Origin: Phaeosaccion multiseriatum
Lineage: Eukaryota > Ochrophyta, other classes
Reading direction: 5' to 3'
NCBI GenBank assembly: GCA_965112735.1
Contig: CBCOSG010000001.1
Location: 124,001-188,000, forward strand
DNA: 64,000 bases
Position 1 is the stretch's first letter. Each line of letters begins with the position of its first letter. Positions 1 through 9,620 of this stretch are shown one piece after another. Under the pieces are notes generated by a model, which was not told where the DNA came from, made no database searches, and saw only the letters and a list, made by a program, of their open reading frames with translations. A program made the position numbers and the translations under genes.

Positions 1-216
<216 letters not shown>

Positions 217-1673
217 ATGCATTTTTGGATAACTGAGATTTATTTGGCTAATTGTGTCCTGTACCTAAGTATTTACGGGTGTCACCAATTAATTAGTGGT
301 GGTCTTTGTTCCTCTCATACTCTGGTGTGGGGAATTTCGACACTTAAGTATACTGGTTTTGGCTTGGGCTGCAAAACTTAGTTTTAATCATGGAGACAGC
401 TTATGTCCGAGTGTAGATTTAGAGTCTTTATCCCTACTTAAAATGGGTTTAATTCTTTGCTGTGCACTATGTTTCATTTTAGCTCCTACTTACCTACACG
501 CACGTCAAATACATGCTTTTGAATACAATTTATTGTGTTTGCTTGCTTGCTTAGGTCTGTGCCTAATCCTTGTTTCCGAAAACTTCCTGAGCTTCTACTT
601 GGGAATTGAGTTACAGAGCTTGAGTTTATACGCTTTAGCAAGCTTTCGACGAAAATCTGTGTTTTCCACAGAAGCGGGTTTAAAATATTTTATCTTGGGA
701 GGAATTGCTTCTGGATTATTGGCTCTAGGAATCTGTATCTTATATGGATCCGCTGGCAGTTTGTGCTTTGCAGATTTGGGTCAGAGTCTGAGTGCTGGGG
801 CTTCCAATTTTAGCCAAATGGGGTTATATTTTGTATTGTTTGGTCTCCTGTTCAAATTAGGGAGTAGCTCCTTTTCATATGTGGGCTTTGGACGTATATG
901 AAGGAAGTCCGGCAAGCGTAAGTCTTTTTTTCGTTACGGTCCCAAAATTTGGAGTTCTTCTTTTTCTTATTAAGCTACTTTACGCCAGTTTTTATTCTAT
1001 GAGCTTCGAATGGGGCATTCTCTTAACTTGGGTCGCCTTAATGTCCGTCATCATTGGCGGTTTTGGTGGATACAAGCAAAAGTCCCTAAAACGCTTGCTA
1101 GTATTTAGTGGCATTGGGCATGGGGGTTATCTTTTTTTAGGTATTCTTGGAGGTTTAGAATTACAGAACGCTTACGTCTGCCTATTTTATTTAGGAGTTT
1201 ACATCCTAAGCAGTCTTTTAATGTGGGGAGGTCTTATGCTGTGGGGAAGTCGAAAAGAAAACCGTCAACTTGATCTATCTTCTATGGTAGATCTTAGTCT
1301 CGGAAAACCCTTGTTCGGTTTAGGATTGAGTCTAGTATGGTTTTCTTTAGCAGGCATTCCACCTTTTGCAGGATTTTTTGCCAAATTTTTAGTTCTAAAG
1401 GCAGTAGTCGACCAACAAATGGTAATTTTCGCACTTTGTTTGGTTTTTGTTTCTCTTGCCAGTGCCTTTTACTACTTACGAATGATTAAACTTTTGGTTC
1501 TGGATACCCAAAACCGTTTTGCAGTAAAGAGTCGATCTTGCTGTTTAGATGTAAATCAGGCGGAGGCTTGGGTGTTCAGTCTCAGTCTTAGTCTTTTGGT
1601 CTTTTTCTTCCTCCGGCCAAATTTAGGCTTGCTAGCTACCTATAAGTTGACCACTTACTGGTTTTCTGCATAG
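217..1673 (+). pseudogene. nad2: nad2, left-arm copy, two +1 frameshifts
   Basis: Encodes NADH dehydrogenase subunit 2, a proton-pumping membrane subunit of complex I. The copy has two extra G residues relative to the right arm: a GGGG for GGG at 329-332 and a GGG for GG at 860-862. The reading frame therefore breaks near residue 38 and near residue 215, although the rest aligns exactly with the intact 484-residue right copy. Both changes are homopolymer length changes, so they may be base-calling errors rather than true decay. The ATG at 217 gives MHFWITEIYL as in the right arm. Downstream lies the ten-tRNA cluster. Confidence 0.85.
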
Positions 1674-1685
1674 TTCTATTTTGAA

Positions 1686-1756
1686 GGCGAGATAGTTCAG
1701 GGGTAGAATGTTGGACTCATAATCCGAAGGCCAAGGGTTCAAATCCCTTTTTCGCT
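1686..1756 (+). tRNA. trnM(cau): tRNA-Met(CAU) or tRNA-Ile(CAU), first of three CAU tRNAs
   Basis: Full cloverleaf; acceptor GGCGAGA pairs with TTTCGCT; anticodon CAT in GGACTCATAATCC. It is a close paralogue of the CAU tRNA at 1943. One of the three CAU tRNAs is probably the lysidine-modified Ile decoder, but which is not clear. Confidence 0.9.
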
Positions 1757-1772
1757 AAATATATCAAATCAA

Positions 1773-1844
1773 GAGTGATTATGTCAATGGTAGACTGCTT
1801 AGCTTACACCTAAGAGGTTGGCGGTTCGAATCCGTCATTACTCA
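1773..1844 (+). tRNA. trnV(uac): tRNA-Val(UAC)
   Basis: Acceptor GAGTGAT/ATTACTC, anticodon TAC within TAGCTTACACCTAAG, T-arm GGTTCGAATCC present. Confidence 0.93.
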
Positions 1845-1849
1845 TTCCA

Positions 1850-1938
1850 GAAGAGGTGGCTGAGGGGCTGAAAGCGTTGGTTTGCTAAATCAATATGTAG
1901 ATATTTTTATATCATGGGTTCGAATCCCATCCTCTTCA
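1850..1938 (+). tRNA. trnS(gcu): tRNA-Ser(GCU)
   Basis: Class II tRNA with a long variable arm; acceptor GAAGAGG/CCTCTTC; anticodon GCT. Confidence 0.92.
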
Positions 1939-1942
1939 TAAA

Positions 1943-2014
1943 GCGGAGTAGTTCAGGGGTGAGAATATTGGACTCATAATCCACAGATCAGGGGTTCAAA
2001 TCCCTTCTCCGCTA
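1943..2014 (+). tRNA. trnM(cau): tRNA-Met(CAU) or tRNA-Ile(CAU), second CAU tRNA
   Basis: Acceptor GCGGAGT/TCTCCGC with anticodon CAT. The D-arm and anticodon arm are nearly identical to the tRNA at 1686, indicating recent duplication of one from the other. Confidence 0.9.
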
Positions 2015-2015
2015 A

Positions 2016-2087
2016 GTCTAAATAGCTCAGGGGTAGAGCATAGGACTGAAAATCCTTGTGTCGGTGGTTCAAATCCATCTTTGGACA
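2016..2087 (+). tRNA. trnF(gaa): tRNA-Phe(GAA)
   Basis: Acceptor GTCTAAA/TTTGGAC, anticodon GAA, complete cloverleaf. Confidence 0.93.
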
Positions 2088-2088
2088 A

Positions 2089-2160
2089 GCCCTCTTCGTC
2101 TAATGGTTAGGACGTCATCCTTTCACGATGAAGATATGAGTTCAATTCTCATAGAGGGTA
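2089..2160 (+). tRNA. trnE(uuc): tRNA-Glu(UUC)
   Basis: Acceptor GCCCTCT/AGAGGGT, anticodon TTC, complete cloverleaf. Confidence 0.93.
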
Positions 2161-2172
2161 AGCTCAAAAATC

Positions 2173-2244
2173 GAGGAAGTAACTCAGTGGTAGAGTGTCA
2201 GCCTGTCACGCCGAAAGTCGCGGGTTCAAATCCCGTCTTTCTCG
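2173..2244 (+). tRNA. trnD(guc): tRNA-Asp(GUC)
   Basis: Acceptor GAGGAAG/CTTTCTC, anticodon GTC, discriminator G. Confidence 0.93.
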
Positions 2245-2246
2245 AA

Positions 2247-2318
2247 GGGGGTATATGTCAATGGTAGACAGTATGCTTTGCAAGCATAAGGCTGTGGGTT
2301 CGAATCCCTCTATCTCCA
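2247..2318 (+). tRNA. trnA(ugc): tRNA-Ala(UGC)
   Basis: Acceptor GGGGGTA/TATCTCC with two G-T pairs; anticodon TGC in CTTTGCAAG. Confidence 0.92.
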
Positions 2319-2321
2319 TAA

Positions 2322-2397
2322 GGCGAGGATAGCTCAGTTGGTTAGAGTATCAGTTTGTGGTTCTGAATGTCGCGGGTTCAAGTCCCGTTCTTCGCCC
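2322..2397 (+). tRNA. trnH(gug): tRNA-His(GUG)
   Basis: Acceptor GGCGAGG/TTTCGCC-type pairing, anticodon GTG, T-arm GGGTTCAAGTCCC. Confidence 0.92.
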
Positions 2398-2398
2398 T

Positions 2399-2481
2399 GG
2401 ATAAGTGATCGAGGGGTTGAAGATGTCAGTTTTGAAAGCTGAAGTACCGAGGTACCGTGGGTTCGAATCCCACCTTATCCT
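2399..2481 (+). tRNA. trnS(uga): tRNA-Ser(UGA)
   Basis: Class II tRNA with long variable arm; acceptor GGATAAG/CTTATCC; anticodon TGA in GTTTTGAAAGC. It closes the ten-tRNA cluster and lies 22 nt before nad5. Confidence 0.92.
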
Positions 2482-2503
2482 AATTAAGGAAAAATCTTTA
2501 GTC

Positions 2504-4495
2504 GTGTATCTAAATATAGTCGGTCTTCCTTGGTTCGGTTTCTTAAGCAGCTCAAGTTTGGGAAACTTTATAGGAGGTAAAGGTGCTTCCTGGATTACCA
2601 CTGTCTGCATGGGAGGTAGTATGGCTCTCAGTTTATTATGTTTTTATGAAGTTGGTATGGGAGGAAGTCCTTTGGTGCTTCAAGTTGCATCTTGGGTACA
2701 CACGGATCTTTTCCATGCCAACTGGTGCGTAACTTTTGACAGCCTTAGTTGTCTTATGGTAGTATTGGTAAGTTTTGTATCTTTCTTGGTACATTTGTAT
2801 TCTACAGAGTATATGGAAAACGACCCTCATCTCTCTCGTTTTATGGCCTATCTTAGTCTGTTTACCTTTTTTATGGTAATCTTAATTACCGGAGACAATT
2901 TCTTACAGATGTTCGTGGGTTGGGAGGGGGTAGGGCTTTGTTCTTATCTTCTAATCAACTTCTGGTATACCAGAATTCAGGCTAATAAAGCCGCCATAAA
3001 AGCTATGGTTCTTAACCGCATTGGAGACTTAGGTTTAGGATTAGGAATCTTTGCAACTTTCTTATACTTTCAAACAATGGAGTATACGAGCTTTTTTGCT
3101 AGCGTACCTTACCAATGGGAAGAGACTGCCTTGTTTTTAGGATTTTCTGTGCAAAAGACCAATCTTATTGGTGTCCTTCTCTTTATAGGAGCTATGGGAA
3201 AATCGGCTCAATTAGGCCTCCATACCTGGTTGCCCGATGCCATGGAGGGACCTACTCCGGTGTCCGCCTTAATTCACGCCGCTACTATGGTAACGGCGGG
3301 AGTTTTTCTTTTAAGCAGGTGCTCTGGCTTATTAGAGTACGCTCCTCAAGCCTTAAGTTTAATAAGTTTTGCAGGAGCGAGCACCAGTTTTTTTGCCGCC
3401 ACCACTGCTCTAGTGCAAAATGACATGAAGAGGGTGATTGCTTACTCCACCTGTAGCCAGTTAGGCTATATGATTTTTGCTTGCGGTCTTTCTAATTACG
3501 GAGTAGGCGTTTTTCATTTGGTTAATCACGGCTTTTTTAAAGCTTTACTTTTTTTAGGGGCTGGTTCCGTTATTCATGGTATTAATAATGAGCAGGATAT
3601 GCGAAAGATGGGAGGTCTTCGGCGCCTTCTGCCTTTCACTTACGCCATGATGTTGATCGGGTCACTGTCCCTAATGGGTTTTCCTTATCTGACGGGTTTC
3701 TATTCTAAAGATGTTATCTTAGAAGTAGCTTACGCCAGATGTGACGCTCAAGGATATTTTGCTTACATACTGGGCTGTGGAGCCGCTTTTTGTACGGCTT
3801 TTTACTCAATGCGCTTGCTTTTTTTAACTTTTTTGGCAGAGCCTATGGGGTCCAAAGTAGTTCTTATGGGAGCTCATGAGCCCGGTTGGAAAATGAGCCT
3901 TCCTTTAGGAGTTTTAGCTATTCCAAGTCTTTTCCTAGGCTTTGTCGCAAAGGATTGTGTAATTGGAATTGGTAGTGACTTCTTTGGTAATGCTCTATTT
4001 TATCTTCCTCAAAATTACTCGGTTATTGACGGGGAATTTTTACCCATTTTTCCCAAACTTCTCCCGGTAATCCTTAGCCTCAGCGGCTTTGGTCTGTCTT
4101 TTTATTTGTACGCTTACTGCAGTCCAATGCTCTATAAGCAGAAGATGAAAAACATTTTCGTCTATACCTTTCTAAACCGAAAATGGTTCTTTGACAAGCT
4201 TTATAATCAAAGTCTGAGCCAAGGCGGAATGGAGTGGGCTTATAAGTTGACTTATAAAGCTTTGGACCGGGGATTGTTTCAAATTCTCGGACCTAAGGGA
4301 ATAGCTCAATTTACCCAGCACCTAAGTACCGAACTTCAGCAAAATCAGTCAGGTTTAGTGTATCATGCAGGTTTGCTTATTCTTGGAGGTTGTGTATGGG
4401 GATTTTTTTTACCCATGTGGGGTTGGGAAGGAATCTTAGCTGGAGTTCTATCGGTTTTAAACCTGAGTTTAGAACCCCGAAGGTCCTTTTCATAA
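2504..4495 (+). CDS. nad5: NADH dehydrogenase subunit 5, left-arm copy (intact)
   Basis: Large antiporter-like proton-pumping subunit of complex I, in the inner membrane. The protein is about 663 residues and fully hydrophobic, with the family block [19 protein letters not shown] and the early segment [19 protein letters not shown]. The frame is open upstream into trnS, but the family N-terminus matches a GTG start at 2504 ([13 protein letters not shown]), so I choose that over the ATG at 2405 that lies inside the tRNA. This is the intact copy: the right arm has a premature stop and a 3' frameshift. The C-terminus here ends LEPRRSFS. It is followed by trnW. Confidence 0.92.
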   Translation: MYLNIVGLPWFGFLSSSSLGNFIGGKGASWITTVCMGGSMALSLLCFYEVGMGGSPLVLQVASWVHTDLFHANWCVTFDSLSCLMVVLVSFVSFLVHLYSTEYMENDPHLSRFMAYLSLFTFFMVILITGDNFLQMFVGWEGVGLCSYLLINFWYTRIQANKAAIKAMVLNRIGDLGLGLGIFATFLYFQTMEYTSFFASVPYQWEETALFLGFSVQKTNLIGVLLFIGAMGKSAQLGLHTWLPDAMEGPTPVSALIHAATMVTAGVFLLSRCSGLLEYAPQALSLISFAGASTSFFAATTALVQNDMKRVIAYSTCSQLGYMIFACGLSNYGVGVFHLVNHGFFKALLFLGAGSVIHGINNEQDMRKMGGLRRLLPFTYAMMLIGSLSLMGFPYLTGFYSKDVILEVAYARCDAQGYFAYILGCGAAFCTAFYSMRLLFLTFLAEPMGSKVVLMGAHEPGWKMSLPLGVLAIPSLFLGFVAKDCVIGIGSDFFGNALFYLPQNYSVIDGEFLPIFPKLLPVILSLSGFGLSFYLYAYCSPMLYKQKMKNIFVYTFLNRKWFFDKLYNQSLSQGGMEWAYKLTYKALDRGLFQILGPKGIAQFTQHLSTELQQNQSGLVYHAGLLILGGCVWGFFLPMWGWEGILAGVLSVLNLSLEPRRSFS

Positions 4496-4511
4496 ATAAA
4501 TTTAAGTCTTT

Positions 4512-4583
4512 GAGAGGGTAACTCAATGGTAGAGTATTGGTCTCCAAAGCCAAAGGTTAAAGGTTCAAGTCCTTTCTTTCTCG
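4512..4583 (+). tRNA. trnW(cca): tRNA-Trp(CCA)
   Basis: Acceptor GAGAGGG/CTTTCTC, anticodon CCA. Only TGG is decoded, consistent with TGA remaining a stop. Confidence 0.92.
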
Positions 4584-4663
4584 ACCTAAGTTTAGCTCTT
4601 TATGAACTACAAGCTTTATTTTTTTCATTAGAAAAGATAAAAAACTCGCCTTTCACAAGAACT

Positions 4664-4736
4664 GGGTCTATAGCTCAGGTGGTAGAGCGTACCCCTGATA
4701 AGGGTAAGGTCAGTAGTTCAAGTCTACTTAGACCCT
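4664..4736 (+). tRNA. trnI(gau): tRNA-Ile(GAU)
   Basis: Acceptor GGGTCTA/TAGACCC, anticodon GAT, complete cloverleaf. Confidence 0.93.
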
Positions 4737-4913
4737 AATTTAGATGCTATTTTGCATCAAAGGCGCTCCTGAAAAGAAGAGATAGTATCCAAAAATAGGC
4801 TGGTCCATTAAAAAGAAGCCGAAAACTTTTCCCTCCTATTTTCTATAGGCAGAGACTAAAATTTTTCCAACACAGATATAGGCCTAAATAAAAGTGCGTA
4901 TTTTTTATGACCC

Positions 4914-5665
4914 ATGGTATACAGTCCGTTAGAGCAGTTCGCTATTCTTCCCTGTTTTAGTTTTTCCTTTGCAGGCTTTTCTTTAACCCTTACTAAACCG
5001 CTTTGTATTCTTAGCATTGGTTTAGGAAGTTTTTTTTTCATGTTGAATTGTGTGTTGAGAGGGAGACAAAGTCTTATTCCTACTGCCTGGAATAATGTGT
5101 TAGACACATTTTACGTCATGATCGGAGAATTAATTCAAGACACACTAGGAAAAAATGGCCAGGTGTATTTTCCACTTCTCTTCAGCTTATTTTGCTTTAT
5201 CTTAATCACCAATCTTATTGGTTTGGTGCCTTATAGCTTTACCATGACCAGCCATCTTATCGTTACTCTAAATTTAAGCTTAACTCTATTCATTGGAATC
5301 AATATCATTGGGATTTTAAAAAAGGGAGCGAAATGTTTTCTTTATTTTTACCCGGAGGAACCAGTTTAGGCTTAAGCTTGCTTTTGGTGCCTATAGAAAT
5401 TGTTTCTTACATTTTTAAGCCTATTAGTCTGGGAGTACGGCTATTTGCCAATATGATGGCAGGACACACCTTGTTAAAGGTAATTGCTGGTTTTGCTTGG
5501 GCTATGTTGGGGAAAGGAAAAGCTTTGTTTGTGGCTCATTTCATTCCTTTATTTGTGCTTGTAGCACTTATGGGACTAGAATTGGGAGTAAGTCTGATTC
5601 AGACTTACGTTTTTACGATCTTAACTTGTATTTATTTAGGAGATGTCTTAAATGAAGCTCATTAA
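4914..5665 (+). CDS. atp6: ATP synthase subunit a, left-arm copy with one internal -1 frameshift
   Basis: Subunit a of the F0 motor, which forms the proton half-channels against the atp9 ring. The family block GVRLFANMMAGHTLLKVIAG with its essential Arg is present, and the protein ends LNEAH, like most Atp6 proteins. The A-run at 5318-5323 has six A where the right arm has seven, which breaks the frame at about residue 137; the right arm restores GILKKGSEMFSL there. Conversely the right arm carries an extra C near the 3' end that alters the last residues. A composite of the two gives about 250 residues. The start is the ATG giving MVYSPLEQF. Confidence 0.85.
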
Positions 5666-5678
5666 GTAAACTTGCAAA

Positions 5679-5761
5679 GCCAAAGTGGTGAAATTGGTAG
5701 ACACGCCGGGTTTAGGTTCCGGTTCTTTTAAAGAATAAGGGTTCGAGTCCCTTCTTTGGTA
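5679..5761 (+). tRNA. trnL(uag): tRNA-Leu(UAG)
   Basis: Class II tRNA; acceptor GCCAAAG/CTTTGGT, anticodon TAG in GGTTTAGGTTCC, long variable arm. Confidence 0.92.
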
Positions 5762-5859
5762 AGTTTTTTCTTTTTGACAAGTAGGTCAAAGATCAGGTTT
5801 CACAATTTGTACTTAGCTTCTTATTAAACTAAATCTTATTAAGTGGTACTTGTCCAACA

Positions 5860-6471
5860 ATGAAATTATCCTGGATATTAGGAGGAACTCAAATGTGGTC
5901 TAGTCTTATGATACTAGGCTTTTCTTTCAATGCCCTAAATTCGGCGTACTTCCTAGTAAGTGGGAAAAATCCGGTATATGCTGTACTGCTGTTAATTGGA
6001 GTGTTTCTTAATGTAGGAGGTTTGTGCTTACTTTTTCATGCAGACTTTCTTACCTACGTTAGTCTTATTGTCTATGTAGGGGCGATCTCTATTTTATTTC
6101 TATTTGTAGTTATGATGCTTGATTTAAAAGTGTCTAAGTATGAAAGCAATCCATCCAATACTCTGTTAATTTTAGGCCTTCTAGGACTTGGACTTTTAGT
6201 AGGAGATTTTCTTTGGAGTTTAGAAGAAGTTTGGTATACTCAAATATTTTCCACTTATCTAAAGGGAGATTCTATAACGAGTCCTCAAAATATAGGGCTT
6301 AGCTTATATACGGATCACATAGAGGACTTGTTAGTTACAGGAATGTTGCTACTTGTAAGTATGATGGGAGCAATTCTTTTAAGTCTTGGACGGTCCAAAG
6401 AGGATGTTCAAGCCAATCAGTTTTTGTGCGAACAACTGAGTCGAAGTTTTAAGAATTCTATTTTGTCTTAA
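5860..6471 (+). CDS. nad6: NADH dehydrogenase subunit 6, left-arm copy
   Basis: Membrane subunit of complex I, 203 residues, about five hydrophobic helices. The family signature is the pi-bulge helix region with YVGAISILFLFVVMMLDL after PVYAVLLLIGVFLNVGGLC. The ATG at 5860 is used; a second in-frame ATG twelve codons in (MWSSLMILGF) could be the true start. It is followed by rps8 after 21 nt, suggesting co-transcription. Both arms encode the same protein. Confidence 0.93.
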   Translation: MKLSWILGGTQMWSSLMILGFSFNALNSAYFLVSGKNPVYAVLLLIGVFLNVGGLCLLFHADFLTYVSLIVYVGAISILFLFVVMMLDLKVSKYESNPSNTLLILGLLGLGLLVGDFLWSLEEVWYTQIFSTYLKGDSITSPQNIGLSLYTDHIEDLLVTGMLLLVSMMGAILLSLGRSKEDVQANQFLCEQLSRSFKNSILS

Positions 6472-6492
6472 AATTTTGTTTACTAAACCCTT

Positions 6493-6855
6493 ATGAAAGC
6501 AGGAATTCAACCCATGCTACAGATTTTAGATCAATCTTATCGAAATAAAAAATCTAGCGTTGTTTGCGTACCCACTAAAGCCGGTCTTCGAGTCCTAGAC
6601 GTACTGTGGCAATACGGATTTTTGCGGGGTTATACTCAAGAAACCTGTTCTCGAGTCAAAATTTTACTAAAGTACGTACAAGGCAGAAGTGTAATCGGCT
6701 CTATCTTTTTTTCCTCTCGCCCCACTTCTTGCCACCGATGGACACGACGTAGCCAAACCTCCTTAGTTATCTTAAGTACGCCTTATGGAATTATAAGTGA
6801 GTCTACTGCGCGAAGCTTAGGCAGTGGAGGTAGTTTGATTTGTGAAGTTTTTTAA
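6493..6855 (+). CDS. rps8: Ribosomal protein S8, left-arm copy (intact)
   Basis: Small-subunit central-domain protein that binds h21 of the SSU rRNA. The 120-residue protein has the S8 C-terminal block SLVILSTPYGIISESTARSL followed by GSGGSLICEVF, matching the usual ILSTSKGIM..AR.LGVGGEVLCYVW pattern. The right-arm copy is broken by several 2-3 nt insertions. The last 70 nt of this gene and the downstream tRNA-like sequence recur near 20.2 kb and 25.8 kb. Confidence 0.88.
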   Translation: MKAGIQPMLQILDQSYRNKKSSVVCVPTKAGLRVLDVLWQYGFLRGYTQETCSRVKILLKYVQGRSVIGSIFFSSRPTSCHRWTRRSQTSLVILSTPYGIISESTARSLGSGGSLICEVF

Positions 6856-7060
6856 ATCTAAAATTCACGTAGTTTTTTCATATACTGGTGGACTAAAACA
6901 CTTGGTCAGCTTGTTAGGCTCATGATCCAAAAGTCGTAAATCTAGATTCTACCTTTGATTACAACATCCCCTTTCCTGATTTTCTGGGATTTAGTATAAA
7001 AACCAAAATATATATATGAAATTAGCTACACCCCATTCAACTTCTCTTGCGAGCGTAAAA
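6786..7060 (+). repeat. Source copy of cassette: rps8 3' end, CAU-tRNA-like sequence, rps10 5' end
   Basis: The block beginning GAATTATAAGTGAGTCTACT is repeated with substitutions at 20190-20500 (all three parts) and 25728-25945 (rps8 end plus tRNA). Here the flanking genes rps8 and rps10 are intact, so this is probably the original, while the tRNA within it is degraded. Confidence 0.85.
6887..6960 (+). pseudogene. Degraded CAU tRNA (pseudo-trnM)
   Basis: It matches the intact trnM at 25869 through D- and anticodon arms (GCTTGTTAGGCTCATGATC), but the T-arm (AAATCTAGATT) has lost the GGTTCGAATCC core and the acceptor GGTGGAC no longer pairs with its 3' side. It is unlikely to be functional. 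Confidence 0.75.
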
Positions 7061-7381
7061 ATAAACATTAGAACCTATTCTAAAGGACTTCTTGCTTTAG
7101 TTTTACAAGAAATTCCAGCACGGCATACCTACAGAATAGAAAATACCCCTTATCAAAAAAAAACTTGGACTTTGCTACGCTCTTCCCATGTGCATTCCAA
7201 GTCTCGAAATACTTACGAACGCCGTACTTACAAGGCTTGTTTATATTTTTCACACATGAAGCTTTATCCAATACTACGTTATCTAAATTGGTTACAAACT
7301 TCTTTTGATGATCAAGTACAATTTAAGTTTCAGTTCTGTCTTTGCAACAAAGATACAAAATTAAAAACTGGTACTAAATAA
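7016..7381 (+). CDS. rps10: Ribosomal protein S10, left-arm copy
   Basis: Small-subunit head protein, 121 residues. The S10 signature is the stretch HVHSKSRNTYERRTYKACLY, matching the HxxxKSRExFExRTxKR core, with an N-terminal KINIRTYSKGLLA strand. The rest is divergent and basic, as in other mitochondrial S10 proteins. The ATG at 7016 follows an ATATATAT run. Its 5' end is copied at 20456 with the ATG changed. The gene sits between rps8 and cox2, identical in both arms. Confidence 0.72.
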   Translation: MKLATPHSTSLASVKINIRTYSKGLLALVLQEIPARHTYRIENTPYQKKTWTLLRSSHVHSKSRNTYERRTYKACLYFSHMKLYPILRYLNWLQTSFDDQVQFKFQFCLCNKDTKLKTGTK

Positions 7382-7453
7382 GTCCTTTGTATTAAATAGT
7401 TTAAGACCGACACATTTTTATTTTGTACAAGTGTTTTAAAGTTTTTTTGCTCT

Positions 7454-8212
7454 ATGACTTTTCAAGACCCGGTCACCCCAATCATGGAAGGAATGATTAA
7501 TTTTCACAATCTGACCATGTTTTATCTTATTCTAGTGGGTACTTTAGTTCTGTGGATGTTATATCGCTCTTTTGATCATTACCAGGGTCAAATTATCGCG
7601 ACAAACTTTTCTTATCCTTGCAGTTTTGAAATGGACTTTTCAAAAACTAAATTGGAAATAGGCAAAGATGGGCCTTGGTCTCACTCTACCAATTTAGAAA
7701 TTATTTGGACTTTGTTTCCGGCAGTAATTCTAATTTTTATCGGATTGCCTTCTTTTGCTCTTTTGTATTCCTTAGAAGAGGTCTTAGATCCTAGTTTAAG
7801 CGTAAAAGCTATTGGCCATCAGTGGTATTGGAGTTACGAATGCTCTGATTATAATCAGAGAGCAGATCAAGAAAGTCTTTCTTTTGATTCGTATATGAAA
7901 GCAGATAGCGACTTACAAAAAGGAGATTTTCGATTACTGGAGGTGGATCATCGTCTGGTTTTACCCACCAACACTCATATTCGTCTATTAGTAACTTCGG
8001 CCGATGTCCTTCATTCTTGGGCAGTACCTTCACTGGGTGTAAAAGTAGACGCTTGCCCCGGTCGTTTAAATCAGGTATGCATCTACCTAAAGCGATCTGG
8101 AGTACTTTACGGTCAGTGCAGTGAAATTTGTGGTAAAAGCCACGGTTTCATGCCTATCGTTGTCAAAGCTGTTGATCTGGCCGATTATGCAGAATATACT
8201 TTGTCCAACTAA
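7454..8212 (+). CDS. cox2: Cytochrome c oxidase subunit II, left-arm copy
   Basis: Receives electrons from cytochrome c through the CuA centre. The 252-residue protein has two N-terminal membrane helices (about residues 24-42 and 83-105) and an intermembrane-space cupredoxin domain with GHQWYWSYE, the [14 protein letters not shown] block holding the first CuA His, and [16 protein letters not shown] with the two Cys and remaining ligands. No intron and no precursor leader beyond the first helix. ATG at 7454. Identical in both arms. Confidence 0.97.
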   Translation: MTFQDPVTPIMEGMINFHNLTMFYLILVGTLVLWMLYRSFDHYQGQIIATNFSYPCSFEMDFSKTKLEIGKDGPWSHSTNLEIIWTLFPAVILIFIGLPSFALLYSLEEVLDPSLSVKAIGHQWYWSYECSDYNQRADQESLSFDSYMKADSDLQKGDFRLLEVDHRLVLPTNTHIRLLVTSADVLHSWAVPSLGVKVDACPGRLNQVCIYLKRSGVLYGQCSEICGKSHGFMPIVVKAVDLADYAEYTLSN

Positions 8213-8347
8213 ATTTGTTTAGGTTCAGACAAGTACTTCTAAATTGCAGAGCTTAAAGTACTCAGCCAAATAACCGAACCGTATTATAAGCAATTATAAA
8301 TTATAAGACGTTATAGAAAACAAATTAAAGCCTTTACTTGACAAGAT

Positions 8348-8430
8348 GCTCGCTTGGTGGAATTGGTAGACACGGTAGACTTAAAATCTATTTTCTTGAA
8401 GAAATATCGGTTCAAGTCCGGTAGCGAGTA
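8348..8430 (+). tRNA. trnL(uaa): tRNA-Leu(UAA)
   Basis: Class II tRNA; acceptor GCTCGCT/AGCGAGT; anticodon TAA in GACTTAAAATC. Confidence 0.93.
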
Positions 8431-8484
8431 AATTGTAAATGAGCACACTTTCTTAATTTACTTATCTTATAAAATCAAACTTAC

Positions 8485-9487
8485 ATGAGCTTAATTCAAC
8501 TCAATCTCGTGAGCTTAATAAAGATTCTTATTATTCTTGTGCCTTCTCTTTTGTGTGTAGCCTATTTTACTTTATTAGAACGTAAGCTTATGGGTTCTAT
8601 ACAACGTCGTAGAGGACCAAATGTAGTCGGGTATATGGGTATTCTACAACCACTTGCCGATGGACTAAAACTTTTTGTTAAAGAAAGTATTGCTCCCAGC
8701 AACGCTAACACAGTGTTGTTTGCTTTTGCTCCTATATGTTGTTTTGCTTTTAGCATTTTAAACTGGGGTGTAATGCCTCTAAAAGAAGGAGGAATTCTTG
8801 CGGACATCGACCTTGGACTCTTATACGTTTTTGCCATTTCTGCTCTTGGAGTGTGTGCCATTATTATTGCAGGCTGGGCCAGTAATTCAAAATATGCTTT
8901 TTTAGGTGGACTGCGATCGGCTGCTCAAATGGTATCCTACGAGGTTTCTATGGGCTTTATTTTGGTAAGTCTTTTGTGCTGCGTAGGCAGCTACAATTTT
9001 AACCAAATGATTTTTGCTCAAGAAGAGGTATGGTTTTGTCTGCCTTTAGGTCCTCTTAGTGTGATGTTTTTTGTCTGTATTCTCGCTGAAACCAATCGTC
9101 ATCCTTTTGACTTGTCCGAAGCAGAAGCAGAATTAGTTTCGGGATACAATGTAGAGTATTCCGCCATGGGTTTTGCTTTGTTTTTTTTAGGGGAATATTT
9201 GAACATGCTTTTTATGAGTGCTCTTTGCAGCCTTCTCTTTCTTGGCGGATGGTGGCCCTATGGTAGGAAGTAAACTTCCTTTGTGGAGTCAACTTCCCTG
9301 GTTCGGCTTAAAAATTTGCTTTTTTGTCTGCCTGTTTATCTTGTGTCGAGCAATACTACCTCGCTTTCGTTACGACCAACTCATGAATTTAGGTTGGAAA
9401 GTTTTTCTCCCCTTCTCTCTAGCTTGGGTAATTTTATCAGTAGGTGTTCTTTTAGGTCTTCAAGGATTTCCGGCTTTTTGTGCTTAA
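8485..9487 (+). pseudogene. nad1: nad1, left-arm copy, single +1 frameshift
   Basis: Encodes NADH dehydrogenase subunit 1, the quinone-chamber subunit of complex I. Motifs [12 protein letters not shown] and [17 protein letters not shown] are in frame. An extra C (CCC at 9256-9258 against CC in the right arm) breaks the frame at about residue 257, producing a 262-residue truncated product instead of 333. The sequence after the shift still encodes the normal end [12 protein letters not shown] in another frame. Because it is one base in a homopolymer, a sequencing error is plausible. Confidence 0.88.
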
Positions 9488-9547
9488 TATCAAAAAAACG
9501 TTCTTTTCCTATATTTTATACGTGTAAGCTCTAAAAGAAGATTCAAA

Positions 9548-9620
9548 GAGTAAATAACTCAATGGGTAGAGTGTCGGACTTTTAATCCGGGAGTTTTGGG
9601 TTCAAGTCCCAATTTACTCA
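9548..9620 (+). tRNA. trnK(uuu): tRNA-Lys(UUU)
   Basis: Acceptor GAGTAAA/TTTACTC; anticodon TTT in GGACTTTTAATCC. Confidence 0.93.

Noticed and set aside
2405-2503. Upstream ATG start for nad5
   Set aside because: It lies within tRNA-Ser(UGA); the Nad5 family N-terminus begins at the GTG at 2504.
3115-3423. 102-residue ORF inside nad5 in another frame
   Set aside because: Out-of-frame shadow of the antiporter coding sequence.
4737-4913. Possible extra tRNA or ORF between trnI and atp6
   Set aside because: No cloverleaf, no start-stop frame longer than chance.
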